From: Hyphomonadaceae bacterium | GTDB lineage: Bacteria > Pseudomonadota > Alphaproteobacteria > Caulobacterales > Hyphomonadaceae | Assembly: GCA_022844475.1 (NCBI GenBank) | Contig: JALHLR010000010.1 | Span: forward strand, 1-64,000 | Length of the DNA stretch: 64,000 nt | Reading direction: 5' to 3' | Shown here: positions 1 through 7,012 of the stretch, piece by piece | Layout of the letters: the number at the start of each line of letters is the position of its first letter | Position numbering within the stretch: the first letter of the stretch is position 1 | Notes under the pieces: model-generated | Seen by the model: the letters and a program-made list of their open reading frames with translations, nothing else | Databases searched by the model: none | What the model was told of the DNA's origin: nothing | Program-made: the position numbers and the translations under genes

Positions 1-459
1 AACACGGCGGTCGTAACGCAAAGCGGACCAGACTATGTGAATTCTTTCGACGCACCTCCGGCGCACGCGCCAGAGCCTGACAGTGCGCTGCCGATCATTC
101 CGCCGCATGTTGCGCCAACAGCCGAGCTGCGCGCCCCGGCGCCTGCGCCTGTGGTGGCGCAGAGGATCAAGGCGCGGCTCTCGTGCGACATCGACATTGA
201 TCGCACGTCCAGCGGCATCCGTGTCACGCCGATCATTCGCGCCGACAAGTCATTGGCGGGCGAGTACTCTCTGGTCATCACCAAGAGCGGCGCATCGGGT
301 TCGTCCGACATCAACCAGGGCGGGCCGTTCGATGCGGCGGGCGGTGAGCGTGTGAGATTGAGCGCGTCGGAAATCTCGATGGAGCGGGGCGCCAGGTTCC
401 GCGCTGTTCTGCGGGTGCGCGCGGGTGGCCGCGAAATCTGCCGCGACACCACGTCGTAA
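1..459 (+). CDS. CsgH-domain curli protein, 5'-truncated, apparently fused to curlin repeats
   Basis: The frame is open from base 1, so the true start lies outside the window; the first in-frame start-like codon is GTG at 37. Codons 1-9 read NTAVVTQSG, which fits the N-x-A-x-V-x-Q-x-G pattern of curlin repeats. A Pro/Ala-rich linker (about 70-160) follows, then a beta-rich domain with the CsgH hallmarks: a Cys (codon 184-186), the segment GEYSLVITKSG, a GSSDINQGG motif, and a second Cys near the C-terminus (439-441), which could form a disulfide. CsgH is the alphaproteobacterial periplasmic curli chaperone that keeps CsgA soluble. The two curlin genes downstream support a curli role. Reading the upstream part as curlin repeats rests on only a few residues; the CsgH-like domain is clearer. 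Confidence 0.7.
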   Translation, partial: NTAVVTQSGPDYVNSFDAPPAHAPEPDSALPIIPPHVAPTAELRAPAPAPVVAQRIKARLSCDIDIDRTSSGIRVTPIIRADKSLAGEYSLVITKSGASGSSDINQGGPFDAAGGERVRLSASEISMERGARFRAVLRVRAGGREICRDTTS

Positions 460-481
460 CATCGGACTTCAGGAGTCAGCC

Positions 482-976
482 ATGATGAACGCCCGTCTCA
501 AACTTGTCTCCCTCGCGCTGATCGCGGCGCTGGGCACTGGCGCAGCTGAAGCGCAGGGCCGTTATGATCGCTACGGCCATCATGCGGCAAAAGAGTCGAA
601 GGTGGATGTGCAGCAGAACGGCCGCGCGAACGGCGTTGCGATCGCCCAGAATGGCGAGCGGAACGCCGCCGCCATCAGGCAGGACGGCGTTGCGAACACC
701 GGCATGATCAACCAGACCGGCACAGCGAACGATGCGCGCATCCGTCAGTACGGCAGGAACAACGACGCGTCAGTCACGCAGGTCGGCGACAACAATCTTG
801 GCTGCGTGGTGCAGGTGGGCAAGAACCTGTCGGCTGGCGTGATCCAGGAGGGCAATGGCCTCAGTGGCGGCGTCGTTCAGACGAATAAGGGCGCGTACGC
901 CATTCCGGGCAGGATGTGCTCGCTTGATCCCGCCAATCGCGGTTACTGGAATCGCATCGGCGTGAAGGGGTACTGA
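482..976 (+). CDS. Curlin (CsgA-like) repeat protein
   Basis: Secreted curli subunit of 164 aa. An AGGAG ribosome site precedes ATG 482. Residues 1-25 form a signal peptide with cleavage expected after AEA/Q. From about residue 41 to 135 there are about nine 11-residue units of the pattern x-x-x-x-Q-x-G-x-x-N-x (examples: VAIAQNGERNA, ARIRQYGRNND), the amyloid-forming repeats of CsgA/CsgB. A non-repeat tail of about 28 aa follows. Unlike CsgA of E. coli, it has one Cys inside a late repeat (C108) and one in the tail (C146); the neighbouring paralogue has the same arrangement. It is 2 bp upstream of the next curlin, so probably co-transcribed. Which of the two is the major subunit cannot be told from sequence. 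Confidence 0.9.
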   Translation: MMNARLKLVSLALIAALGTGAAEAQGRYDRYGHHAAKESKVDVQQNGRANGVAIAQNGERNAAAIRQDGVANTGMINQTGTANDARIRQYGRNNDASVTQVGDNNLGCVVQVGKNLSAGVIQEGNGLSGGVVQTNKGAYAIPGRMCSLDPANRGYWNRIGVKGY

Positions 977-978
977 CG

Positions 979-1482
979 ATGTCTGCCTTTCGTCGCAGGC
1001 TTGCGGGGCTCGTGCTGATTGGCGCGCTTGGCCCATCGGCGGCGCAGGCGCAGAGCAGCTATCCGGCGCTGTTCTCCGGTTACAACAAGTCGGCTTGGGC
1101 GGCGCCGAGCTCCGAGATCACTCAGTATGGTCGCGGCAATGGTGCTGCCGCAGGTCAGAACGGAGTCGATAGCGCGATCCGCATCCTGCAGAACGGCGCG
1201 TTCAATACCGGCCAGACGAAGCAGGACGGCGTCAACAACGACGCGACCATCCGGCAGATCGGTCGTGGCAATGACGCGACGATCACGCAGACTGGTGTGA
1301 ACAATTCGGCCTGTATCGTGCAGGTCGGGCGCGGGAATTCCGCTGGCGTTGTTCAGACAGGCGGACAGAGCGTGGGCGTGATCCAGACACGCGCTGGAAG
1401 CCACACATTTCCTGCGGTGCTCTGCGAGATTGATCCGCAGAACCCCGGCAGGCTGCGGCGAGCGGTGACGAAGCTGTTCTAG
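979..1482 (+). CDS. Curlin (CsgA/CsgB-like) repeat protein, second copy
   Basis: Paralogue of the preceding curlin, 167 aa, starting 2 bp after its stop. Signal peptide of about 24 residues ending in AQA/Q. Curlin repeats run from about residue 46 to 136 (SEITQYGRGNG, ATIRQIGRGND, ATITQTGVNNS), with a less regular second and third unit. The tail is basic (PGRLRRAVTKLF). Cys112 in a repeat and Cys149 in the tail are 37 residues apart, matching the 38-residue spacing in the neighbour. One of the pair may be the nucleator (CsgB role), but no sequence feature decides this. The gene ends 1 bp from the stop of the convergent pgl gene, with no room for a separate terminator. Confidence 0.9.
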   Translation: MSAFRRRLAGLVLIGALGPSAAQAQSSYPALFSGYNKSAWAAPSSEITQYGRGNGAAAGQNGVDSAIRILQNGAFNTGQTKQDGVNNDATIRQIGRGNDATITQTGVNNSACIVQVGRGNSAGVVQTGGQSVGVIQTRAGSHTFPAVLCEIDPQNPGRLRRAVTKLF

Positions 1483-1483
1483 G

Positions 1484-2191
1484 TTACGGTGCCCAGAAGG
1501 CGTGGACAGGGACTTTGCGCTGCAGAAGCAGTTCGCGGATCGGGGACGAGCCTTCGCCGGCCTTGGCCTCCTGGTAGACCGTCAGCTTGTCCTGGCCCAT
1601 GAAGAGCAGGACGATGCGACGCGACGAGAGAATTCCAGGAATAGTCAGCGTCATCCGCTCGGGCGAGCCAGCGGCGCCGGGCGCGTGGATGCCGCCGACT
1701 TTTTTTGTGCCAGAAGGATCGACGGCGGCGGAGTATCCTTCGGCGCCCGGGATCAACGAGGCGATGTGACCGTCTGGGCCCATGCCGAGCAGGCAAATGT
1801 CGAACGGCATGATCGGCGTCAGCCGCTTTTCAGCAACCGCTGCGCCGCCCGAAGCCTTTGCGTGATTGGTCTTGAACGGCACGAAGGTCGCGCTCGCCGC
1901 GCGGCGTTTCATCAGGAGGTCGCGCACGAGGTGCTCGTTGGAGGCGGGGTCTTCCGGCGAGACCCAGCGCTCGTCGGTCACGGTGAGCGAGACTTTTTCC
2001 CAGTTGATCGGAACGTTGGACAGCGCTTCGTAGAGCGTGCCGGGCGTGGTTCCGCCGGCGAGCGCGAGTGAGGCCTTCCGACGCTTGCGGATGATCTCGT
2101 TCAGACGGTCGGTGAAATCCTGGCAAAGGCCGGCGAATAGGCGGCGGCGGTCCTGGAAGAAGCTTTCTTCGTGTGGTGTGGCGGTGCTCAT
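1484..2191 (-). CDS. pgl: 6-phosphogluconolactonase
   Basis: Hydrolyses 6-phosphogluconolactone to 6-phosphogluconate in the cytoplasm, the step after zwf in the pentose phosphate/Entner-Doudoroff routes. Family motifs are present: LALAGGTTPGTLYEAL near the N-terminus, VTDERWVSPEDPASN in the middle, and GMGPDGHIASLIPG, which carries the catalytic His. The start chosen is ATG 2191, whose ATGA overlaps the zwf stop codon (2188-2190), a translational coupling arrangement; a TTG nine bases upstream is also open. About 235 aa, normal for the DevB/Pgl family. edd and glk, which often follow in Caulobacter-like genomes, are absent here; curli genes lie downstream instead. Confidence 0.95.
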   Translation of the reverse strand: MSTATPHEESFFQDRRRLFAGLCQDFTDRLNEIIRKRRKASLALAGGTTPGTLYEALSNVPINWEKVSLTVTDERWVSPEDPASNEHLVRDLLMKRRAASATFVPFKTNHAKASGGAAVAEKRLTPIMPFDICLLGMGPDGHIASLIPGAEGYSAAVDPSGTKKVGGIHAPGAAGSPERMTLTIPGILSSRRIVLLFMGQDKLTVYQEAKAGEGSSPIRELLLQRKVPVHAFWAP

Positions 2192-3636
2192 TCGTACCAA
2201 CTATGGCCGTTTCGTTCGGTCAGCGCGAACGCGCCTGCAGGTCCCCAGCTGCCTGCCTGATAGGGGGCGGGGCGCATACCCGTGCGCGCCCAGCCTTCGA
2301 TGATGCGATCGATCCATAGCCAGGCGGCTTCGGCTTCATCGCGGCGGACGAAGAGTGTGGAGTTGTTCGAGATGGCTTCGAGCAACAGGCGCTCATAGGC
2401 GATGCGCCGGCGCTTTTCGCCCTTGAAGGCGTCGAGCAGGGAGAGGTTGAGCGATAGCGGCTGAAGCTCGTAGCCGCCCTGCGTGAGGGTCGGCGTCTTG
2501 TTCATTATGGTGAGCGAGATCGATTCTTCCGGCTGAAGCGTGATGGTCAGCTGGTTCGCCATCAGCGGCGCGCCATTGAAGATCGAGTGCGGAATGTCGC
2601 GGAACTGGATCACGATCTGAGAATGGCGCGTCGGCAGGCGCTTGCCAGTGCGCAGGTAGAAGGGCACGCCGGCCCAGCGCCAGTTATCGATGTGAGCGCA
2701 CAGCGCAACGAAGGTCTCGGTGTCGGATGGCTTTCCGCCTTCCTCTTCGCTGTAGCCGGGAACGGTTTGGCCGTCGGCGACGCCGCGCGCGTACTGGCCG
2801 CGTACGGTCTTGTCACGTAGCTCGCTGTCGCGGATCGGACGCAGACTGCGCAGCACCTTCACCTTCTCGCTGCGTACCGACTCCGGCCGCATGTCGTGCG
2901 GCGGCTCCATCGCGATGAAGCTCAGGAGCTGGAGCAGGTGGTTCTGCACCATGTCGCGGGTGGCACCGTATTCGTTGTAGTAGCCGAAGCGGCCTTCGAC
3001 GCCGAGCGTCTCGGCCACCGTGATCTGCACATGATCGATGTAGTGGCGATTCCACAGCGGCTCGAACAGAGCGTTGGCGAAGCGGAGCGCGATCAGGTTC
3101 TGAACGGTTTCCTTGCCGAGATAGTGGTCGATGCGGAAAGTGCGGTTCTCGGCGAAATGCTCGGCTATGGCGCTGTTGATCTGCTCGCAGGAAGCGTAGC
3201 TCTTGCCGATAGGCTTCTCGACGATGACGCCATTGGGCGCGCCGGTGAGCCCCTGCTCGGCGAGGCCCTGCACGATCGGGATGTAGAGGGCGGGGGAGGT
3301 TGAGAGATAGAAGAGCGCGCCGGGGTCGCCCTTCAGCGCCTCACGCAGGCTAACATAGGACTGGGGGTCAGTGGCGTCGCCTGAGACATAGCCGAGGCGT
3401 CTTTCGAAGTCCTTCCAGGCGTCCTCCGAGAAGAACGGCCCCGCGCGGTCCTTGACCCAGGTCTTCACGTCGGCCCGGAATTCGCCATCCGAGTGGGCCG
3501 ATCGGGCGGCGCCGATGATCCGGAGTTCCGGCGGTAAAAGCCCGTCGGCATCAAGGAAGTATAGAGACGGGAACAGCATTCGCCGGGCAAGGTCGCCCGT
3601 CGCGCCAAATATGACAAAAGCCCCCGGCATGGTCAT
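2188..3636 (-). CDS. zwf: Glucose-6-phosphate 1-dehydrogenase
   Basis: Oxidises glucose 6-phosphate to 6-phosphogluconolactone, reducing NADP+. The 482-aa protein has the nucleotide-binding GATGDLARR motif at residues 11-19 and the active-site signature RIDHYLGKE at about residues 168-176 (D170, H171). Length is typical for the family. First gene of a zwf-pgl operon; its stop overlaps the pgl start by ATGA. Two in-frame ATGs lie close together at the start (MTMPG); the first is used here. Confidence 0.96.
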   Translation of the reverse strand: MTMPGAFVIFGATGDLARRMLFPSLYFLDADGLLPPELRIIGAARSAHSDGEFRADVKTWVKDRAGPFFSEDAWKDFERRLGYVSGDATDPQSYVSLREALKGDPGALFYLSTSPALYIPIVQGLAEQGLTGAPNGVIVEKPIGKSYASCEQINSAIAEHFAENRTFRIDHYLGKETVQNLIALRFANALFEPLWNRHYIDHVQITVAETLGVEGRFGYYNEYGATRDMVQNHLLQLLSFIAMEPPHDMRPESVRSEKVKVLRSLRPIRDSELRDKTVRGQYARGVADGQTVPGYSEEEGGKPSDTETFVALCAHIDNWRWAGVPFYLRTGKRLPTRHSQIVIQFRDIPHSIFNGAPLMANQLTITLQPEESISLTIMNKTPTLTQGGYELQPLSLNLSLLDAFKGEKRRRIAYERLLLEAISNNSTLFVRRDEAEAAWLWIDRIIEGWARTGMRPAPYQAGSWGPAGAFALTERNGHSWYE

Positions 3637-3824
3637 GGACAGACCTCAGTGCAGCACCGCGCGTTGGGTCAAGCGGAATTACGCATCCCGAAGGGGATTG
3701 CGCCCATATCGCGAACGGGAAGGCGGTTTTTTCCCGGCTTGCGGGCCAAATCCCTGCAACTTATTCGCAAACGCCGCCGCGTTGGCCTCTCGCATGACAC
3801 CTGATAAGCAGGGCCGCTGGGTGC

Positions 3825-3898
3825 GCGGGTGTAGCTCAATGGTAGAGCAGCAGCTTCCCAAGCTGAATACGAGGGTTCGATTCCCTTCACCCGCTCCA
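3825..3898 (+). tRNA. tRNA-Gly (anticodon CCC)
   Basis: A 74-nt cloverleaf with encoded 3' CCA. The acceptor arms GCGGGTG and CACCCGC pair. The D arm contains AGCTCAATGGTAGAGC, the anticodon loop is TTCCCAA (anticodon CCC at positions 34-36), and the T arm is GAGGG-TTCGATT-CCCTT with the usual TTCGA. The first pair of the anticodon stem is a G-A mismatch. It strongly resembles bacterial glyU-type tRNA-Gly. No integrase or 3' tRNA duplication is visible nearby. Confidence 0.96.
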
Positions 3899-4195
3899 GT
3901 ATTCGCCAAGCAGAATGCCCCGTCGCGCAAAGTAGGGAGCTTCGCAGATTGCAGTGCGTTCAACTGAGCAATCCTCAGAAGAAGCCCATTCTGGGTATAC
4001 GGAGACTGCTGCGTGGATCGATAACCGCCTGGTCCAGCGGCAGAGTTACGCATGTCCACCTGTATTGAGCGGGTTGATGATTGCGCGTGGGCAGGAAAAC
4101 TGATTGCTACCGCCCCGGACCAAGTTCGAATGTAGAATTCCGCTTGACCAGAAGCCTGGTTCGAAGCGCCCGGAAGTGTGGGAGCCCTACCTCAG
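3899..4195. other. Intergenic stretch between tRNA-Gly and the MarR gene
   Basis: About 300 bp with no convincing open frame, hairpin or repeat. Neither a copy of the tRNA 3' end nor integrase remnants are seen. It presumably contains the promoter of the downstream MarR-family gene, but no clear -35/-10 pair or operator dyad could be picked out by eye. Confidence 0.4.
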
Positions 4196-4606
4196 ATGGA
4201 TGCGAGCGTTGTCGCGCGTCTGCTCGAACAGACGGCACGGGCGATTTATGAATCGCGCGGGCCCCGCGCCATCCATGCAGGGCAGTGGGCCGTGCTGCGT
4301 TACCTGGCGCGCGCCAGCAAGCAGGGGCGGACGATTGGCGGCGTCGCGACCTATCTGGGCGTGACCCACGCTCCGGCCTCGCGGGCTGTGGCGTCGCTTG
4401 CGCGCAAGAATTATGTGACCGTCAAGGCCGACACCGAGGATCGTCGCGTGCGCCGGATCGAGTTGACACCGGCTGGCAAGGCGCTGTTGGCGCATGATCC
4501 CGTGCATCGCCTGACCGCCGCAATCGAGGGCATGAGCGACAGCAAACAGAAGGACCTCGCCGCGACGCTGGAAGTGCTTCACTCGCGTCTGGTCAAGGCC
4601 GGATAG
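4196..4606 (+). CDS. MarR-family transcriptional regulator
   Basis: A 136-aa winged-helix DNA-binding protein. The recognition region reads GVATYLGVTHAPASRAVASL and is followed by the wing (KADTEDRRVRRIELTPAGKA), which is characteristic of MarR. N- and C-terminal helices flanking it would form the dimer interface. The start used is ATG 4196, with GGGAG 11 nt upstream; an in-frame GTG at 4178 has a poorly placed ribosome site. The free-methionine sulfoxide reductase gene starts 8 bp after the stop, so the two are probably one operon. MarR proteins often respond to oxidants or aromatics, but the ligand is unknown; no regulatory cysteine is visible. Confidence 0.85.
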   Translation: MDASVVARLLEQTARAIYESRGPRAIHAGQWAVLRYLARASKQGRTIGGVATYLGVTHAPASRAVASLARKNYVTVKADTEDRRVRRIELTPAGKALLAHDPVHRLTAAIEGMSDSKQKDLAATLEVLHSRLVKAG

Positions 4607-4614
4607 GGGTCCGC

Positions 4615-5106
4615 TTGGCTGAACAGCAGATACAGTATTCGGCTGACAAGGCGACCGCCTATATGGAGCTCGTCGCTGAAGTGTCAGGCGTCGTCGGCGG
4701 CGAGACATCGCGCACGGCGCGCTATGCGACCACTGTATCGCTGCTGAAGGCGGCGTTCGGCGAGCGCTTCTTCTGGTGTGGTTTCTACGAGGTTGATCCG
4801 AACAGGCGGCGCGAACTGGTGGTCGGTCCCTATCAGGGCACGCTAGGCTGCCTGCGGATCCCGTTCGACAAGGGAGTCTGCGGCGCATGCGCCTCGACGC
4901 GCGAGACGATCATCGTGCAGGACGTGCATGCCTTCCCTGGCCACATTGCGTGCGATGGGCGCTCGAACTCCGAGATCGTTGTGCCGGTGTTCGACGCAAG
5001 CGGAGCGCTTGTCGCCGTGCTGGATGTCGACTCGACCGACCTTGGCGCGTTCGACGAGGTCGACGCGCGCGGGCTGGAGGCTGTGTGCCGGGCGATGCTC
5101 CGCTGA
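4615..5106 (+). CDS. Free methionine-R-sulfoxide reductase (GAF domain, fRMsr)
   Basis: Reduces free L-methionine-(R)-sulfoxide to methionine in the cytoplasm. The 163-aa protein is a single GAF domain matching the fRMsr (E. coli YebR/MsrC) family. The cysteine pattern is preserved: LGCLRIPFDKGVCGAC (C79, C89, C92) and GHIACD (C113), followed by the SNSEIVVPV strand. In the family, three of these are the catalytic and resolving cysteines. It starts with TTG at 4615, preceded by AGGGG. Its place behind a MarR gene suggests redox-responsive expression, which is inference. Confidence 0.9.
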   Translation: MAEQQIQYSADKATAYMELVAEVSGVVGGETSRTARYATTVSLLKAAFGERFFWCGFYEVDPNRRRELVVGPYQGTLGCLRIPFDKGVCGACASTRETIIVQDVHAFPGHIACDGRSNSEIVVPVFDASGALVAVLDVDSTDLGAFDEVDARGLEAVCRAMLR

Positions 5107-5247
5107 ATCCCGTCGCAGGGCGCCCCAGCGCGCTGAATTGAAGCCCGTCTGACTCGGGTTGGCAGTGACAGCGCCTCAGGCAGCGGCAACCAGTCGTTAG
5201 CGAACATCTGTCACTATTGACCGCATCATTCTGCCGGGGGGTGGATC

Positions 5248-5607
5248 GTGGCAATCGAACTGCGTCGCGTAATTCTTTCAACTAACGAATTCACCAGCGC
5301 AATTGCGTCGTTCAAGCGCGCGAATGATAACTTTATGCCCGCGGGAACCGTCATCGAGTGCGGGGTGAATCAGGATGCAAGCGGGCGCGTGAAACTGAGA
5401 GTCCCTGGCTCCGGCCCCGAAGAGCTCCAGCAAATCGTGATTCCGCCAGCGACCCTGACCGAAATTCTCATACGCTTCTGCATCGAGAACAATATCTCGC
5501 TACCGCGCGTTGGGAAGAAACGCGCCGTGGCCCATGGCGATCGTGCGGCGCTGGAGGTCCATCTCGGAGAGCCCGAAGGCGTGTTGTCGGCTGTTGGAGT
5601 GGGGTAG
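5248..5607 (+). CDS. Hypothetical protein, 119 aa
   Basis: Not recognised. GTG start at 5248 with a G-rich ribosome site (GGGGGGTGG) just upstream. The sequence has a basic N-terminus, a beta-rich centre (VKLRVPGSGPEELQQIVIPP) and an amphipathic helix (TLTEILIRFCIENNISLP), with no signal peptide and no membrane segment, so it is likely a small cytosolic protein. The C-terminal third is low in motif content. It stands alone between the fRMsr gene and a convergent lipoprotein gene. Composition and ribosome site suggest a real gene; function is unknown. Confidence 0.6.
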   Translation: MAIELRRVILSTNEFTSAIASFKRANDNFMPAGTVIECGVNQDASGRVKLRVPGSGPEELQQIVIPPATLTEILIRFCIENNISLPRVGKKRAVAHGDRAALEVHLGEPEGVLSAVGVG

Positions 5608-5680
5608 CGGCGAGGCCTGGTCCGTGACGCCCGCAGCATGGGCGAACATGTGCACATCGGACGTGCTCGGCGATCAGGGC

Positions 5681-6067
5681 TCAGGGAAGCCGGGCGTACT
5701 CCGTCACTTCCATCGTACTGTCGAGTTTGCGGTAGACCGTGACACCGAAGCGGGCGCCACCTGTCATGGTGATGACGAACCTGTAGTTGAGGCCAGCGAC
5801 CACCTGCATTTCGGCCTCGACCTTTTCCACCAGCGCGCGCGTCGGGTCGCGCGTGTAGATCGCGTCGACGGCGACGGCCTGCGCGGCCTTTGTCATCTCA
5901 TCGTCGAGACTGGCCGGCGAATAACCGCCCGTCATCACAGGTCCGGGCGTTGGCGGCGTTGTCTCCACAACCGCGGGCGGTGCTGCAACGGGAGTCGGCT
6001 CGGGCGCCTGCGCCGGCGCACATGCGGCGACCACTGATCCGATGAGAATTGTGGAAACAAGGCGCAT
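5681..6067 (-). CDS. Putative cystatin-like lipoprotein
   Basis: A 128-aa predicted lipoprotein. Start is ATG 6067, behind a strong GGGAGGAT ribosome site. The signal sequence ends in VVAAC (lipidated C15), followed by a Pro/Ala/Thr-rich linker to about residue 45. The mature domain contains a helix (EMTKAAQAVAVDAIY), then EAEMQVVAGLNYRFVITM, and then a beta strand (GARFGVTVYRKLD). QVVAG is the Q-x-V-x-G inhibitory loop of cystatins, and the helix-strand-QVVAG-strand order fits the cystatin fold. A periplasmic cysteine-protease inhibitor or a cystatin-fold binding protein is therefore possible; activity is inference. It is transcribed alone toward the convergent unknown gene. Confidence 0.75.
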   Translation of the reverse strand: MRLVSTILIGSVVAACAPAQAPEPTPVAAPPAVVETTPPTPGPVMTGGYSPASLDDEMTKAAQAVAVDAIYTRDPTRALVEKVEAEMQVVAGLNYRFVITMTGGARFGVTVYRKLDSTMEVTEYARLP

Positions 6068-6195
6068 TTGGATCCTCCCGAGTCTGGGGCGAGTGTAGGT
6101 CAGGATAACCTGGAGTGTAATGCGTCGCGCGCAGAATGATGCAGGTTCCGGCGAGCCCGGTCTCAAAGTACGATTGCGGGCTCACTGGCCCTCGC

Positions 6196-6948
6196 TCACC
6201 CCGCCTTGCTCCACTTACCGTCCGCGCCCTTGCGATAGAACGTGAAGGAGGCGGGGTCCCAGGGGCCATCGTCCTGGCCGAGCATATGGAAGAGCGCGTA
6301 GCTGGGGCGGGATTCCCAGAACTGCACTGCGTCCATCGTGACGCCGTTGGGGCCGCAGGCCTCCCAGGGTTCTCCGCCGGAAGCTGTTTCGAGTTCGGCG
6401 GCGAAGTCGGGCCTGGGAGCAAGTTCAAAGGCGGGTCCTGCGAGGACGGGGCCTGTGAGCGGCCGCGTCTCGCAGCGTGTGCGGTGCTCTTCAGGTGCCT
6501 TGCCGAGCGTTTTCATCGCGGCCTGTTCTGCGGTCTCGCCCGCGGCGAGTGGCAGCATTTCGAGGATGAAAACCGCCTGGTCTTCGGGCGTGCCGTCCAT
6601 GCGCTGCTTGATATAGCCCTGCACGACTTCGTAGAGGTTCGGCACCCATCCTTCGGCGGTGCAGTCCTGCGCGCGAAAGGCGATGGCGTCCGTGGGCGTT
6701 AGGCTGATCTCCTTCGTCCGCCACTCGCACTTGGCGGCGAGTTTTGGCGCCTGCGGGTTGGTCTTGAGGAAGATGGCCGGGTCGGCGTTGCTGCACAGGC
6801 CGGTGATGGGCAGCGGGTTGCAGGCATTCGCTTCGGCTGTGGTTGCGGCGGGGGTCGCTGGCGTGACGGCGGTTTCACCGCCGCATGCTGAGAGGCCGAG
6901 GACGGTTGCGGCTGCAAGCATCGCTTGCCAGGTGCCTGTAGGTTTCAT
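6196..6948 (-). CDS. Hypothetical lipoprotein, 250 aa
   Basis: No family recognised. The signal peptide has a lipobox (LSAC, lipidated Cys22) and an Ala/Thr/Pro-rich linker to about residue 40. The mature part contains at least six cysteines (in CNPLPITGLC, CEWRT, QDCTAE, TRCETR, EACGPN), suggesting disulfide bonds in the periplasm or at the surface. A helical central region (VPNLYEVVQGYIKQRMDG) is followed by a mixed C-terminal domain ending in FTFYRKGADGKWSKAG. It sits between the cystatin-like lipoprotein and the PqaA-like gene on the same strand, with its own ribosome site, and may be a single transcription unit. Confidence 0.75.
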   Translation of the reverse strand: MKPTGTWQAMLAAATVLGLSACGGETAVTPATPAATTAEANACNPLPITGLCSNADPAIFLKTNPQAPKLAAKCEWRTKEISLTPTDAIAFRAQDCTAEGWVPNLYEVVQGYIKQRMDGTPEDQAVFILEMLPLAAGETAEQAAMKTLGKAPEEHRTRCETRPLTGPVLAGPAFELAPRPDFAAELETASGGEPWEACGPNGVTMDAVQFWESRPSYALFHMLGQDDGPWDPASFTFYRKGADGKWSKAG

Positions 6949-7012
6949 TGCAATCCCTCATCGCCCGCAGCCTTCTAGCGTCGAGCATTTTCAGTGCTGA
7001 AACGAGCAACTG

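Noticed and set aside
3825-4195. tRNA-Gly 3' end as an integration site
   Set aside because: No duplicated tRNA end, integrase, or change of base composition follows.
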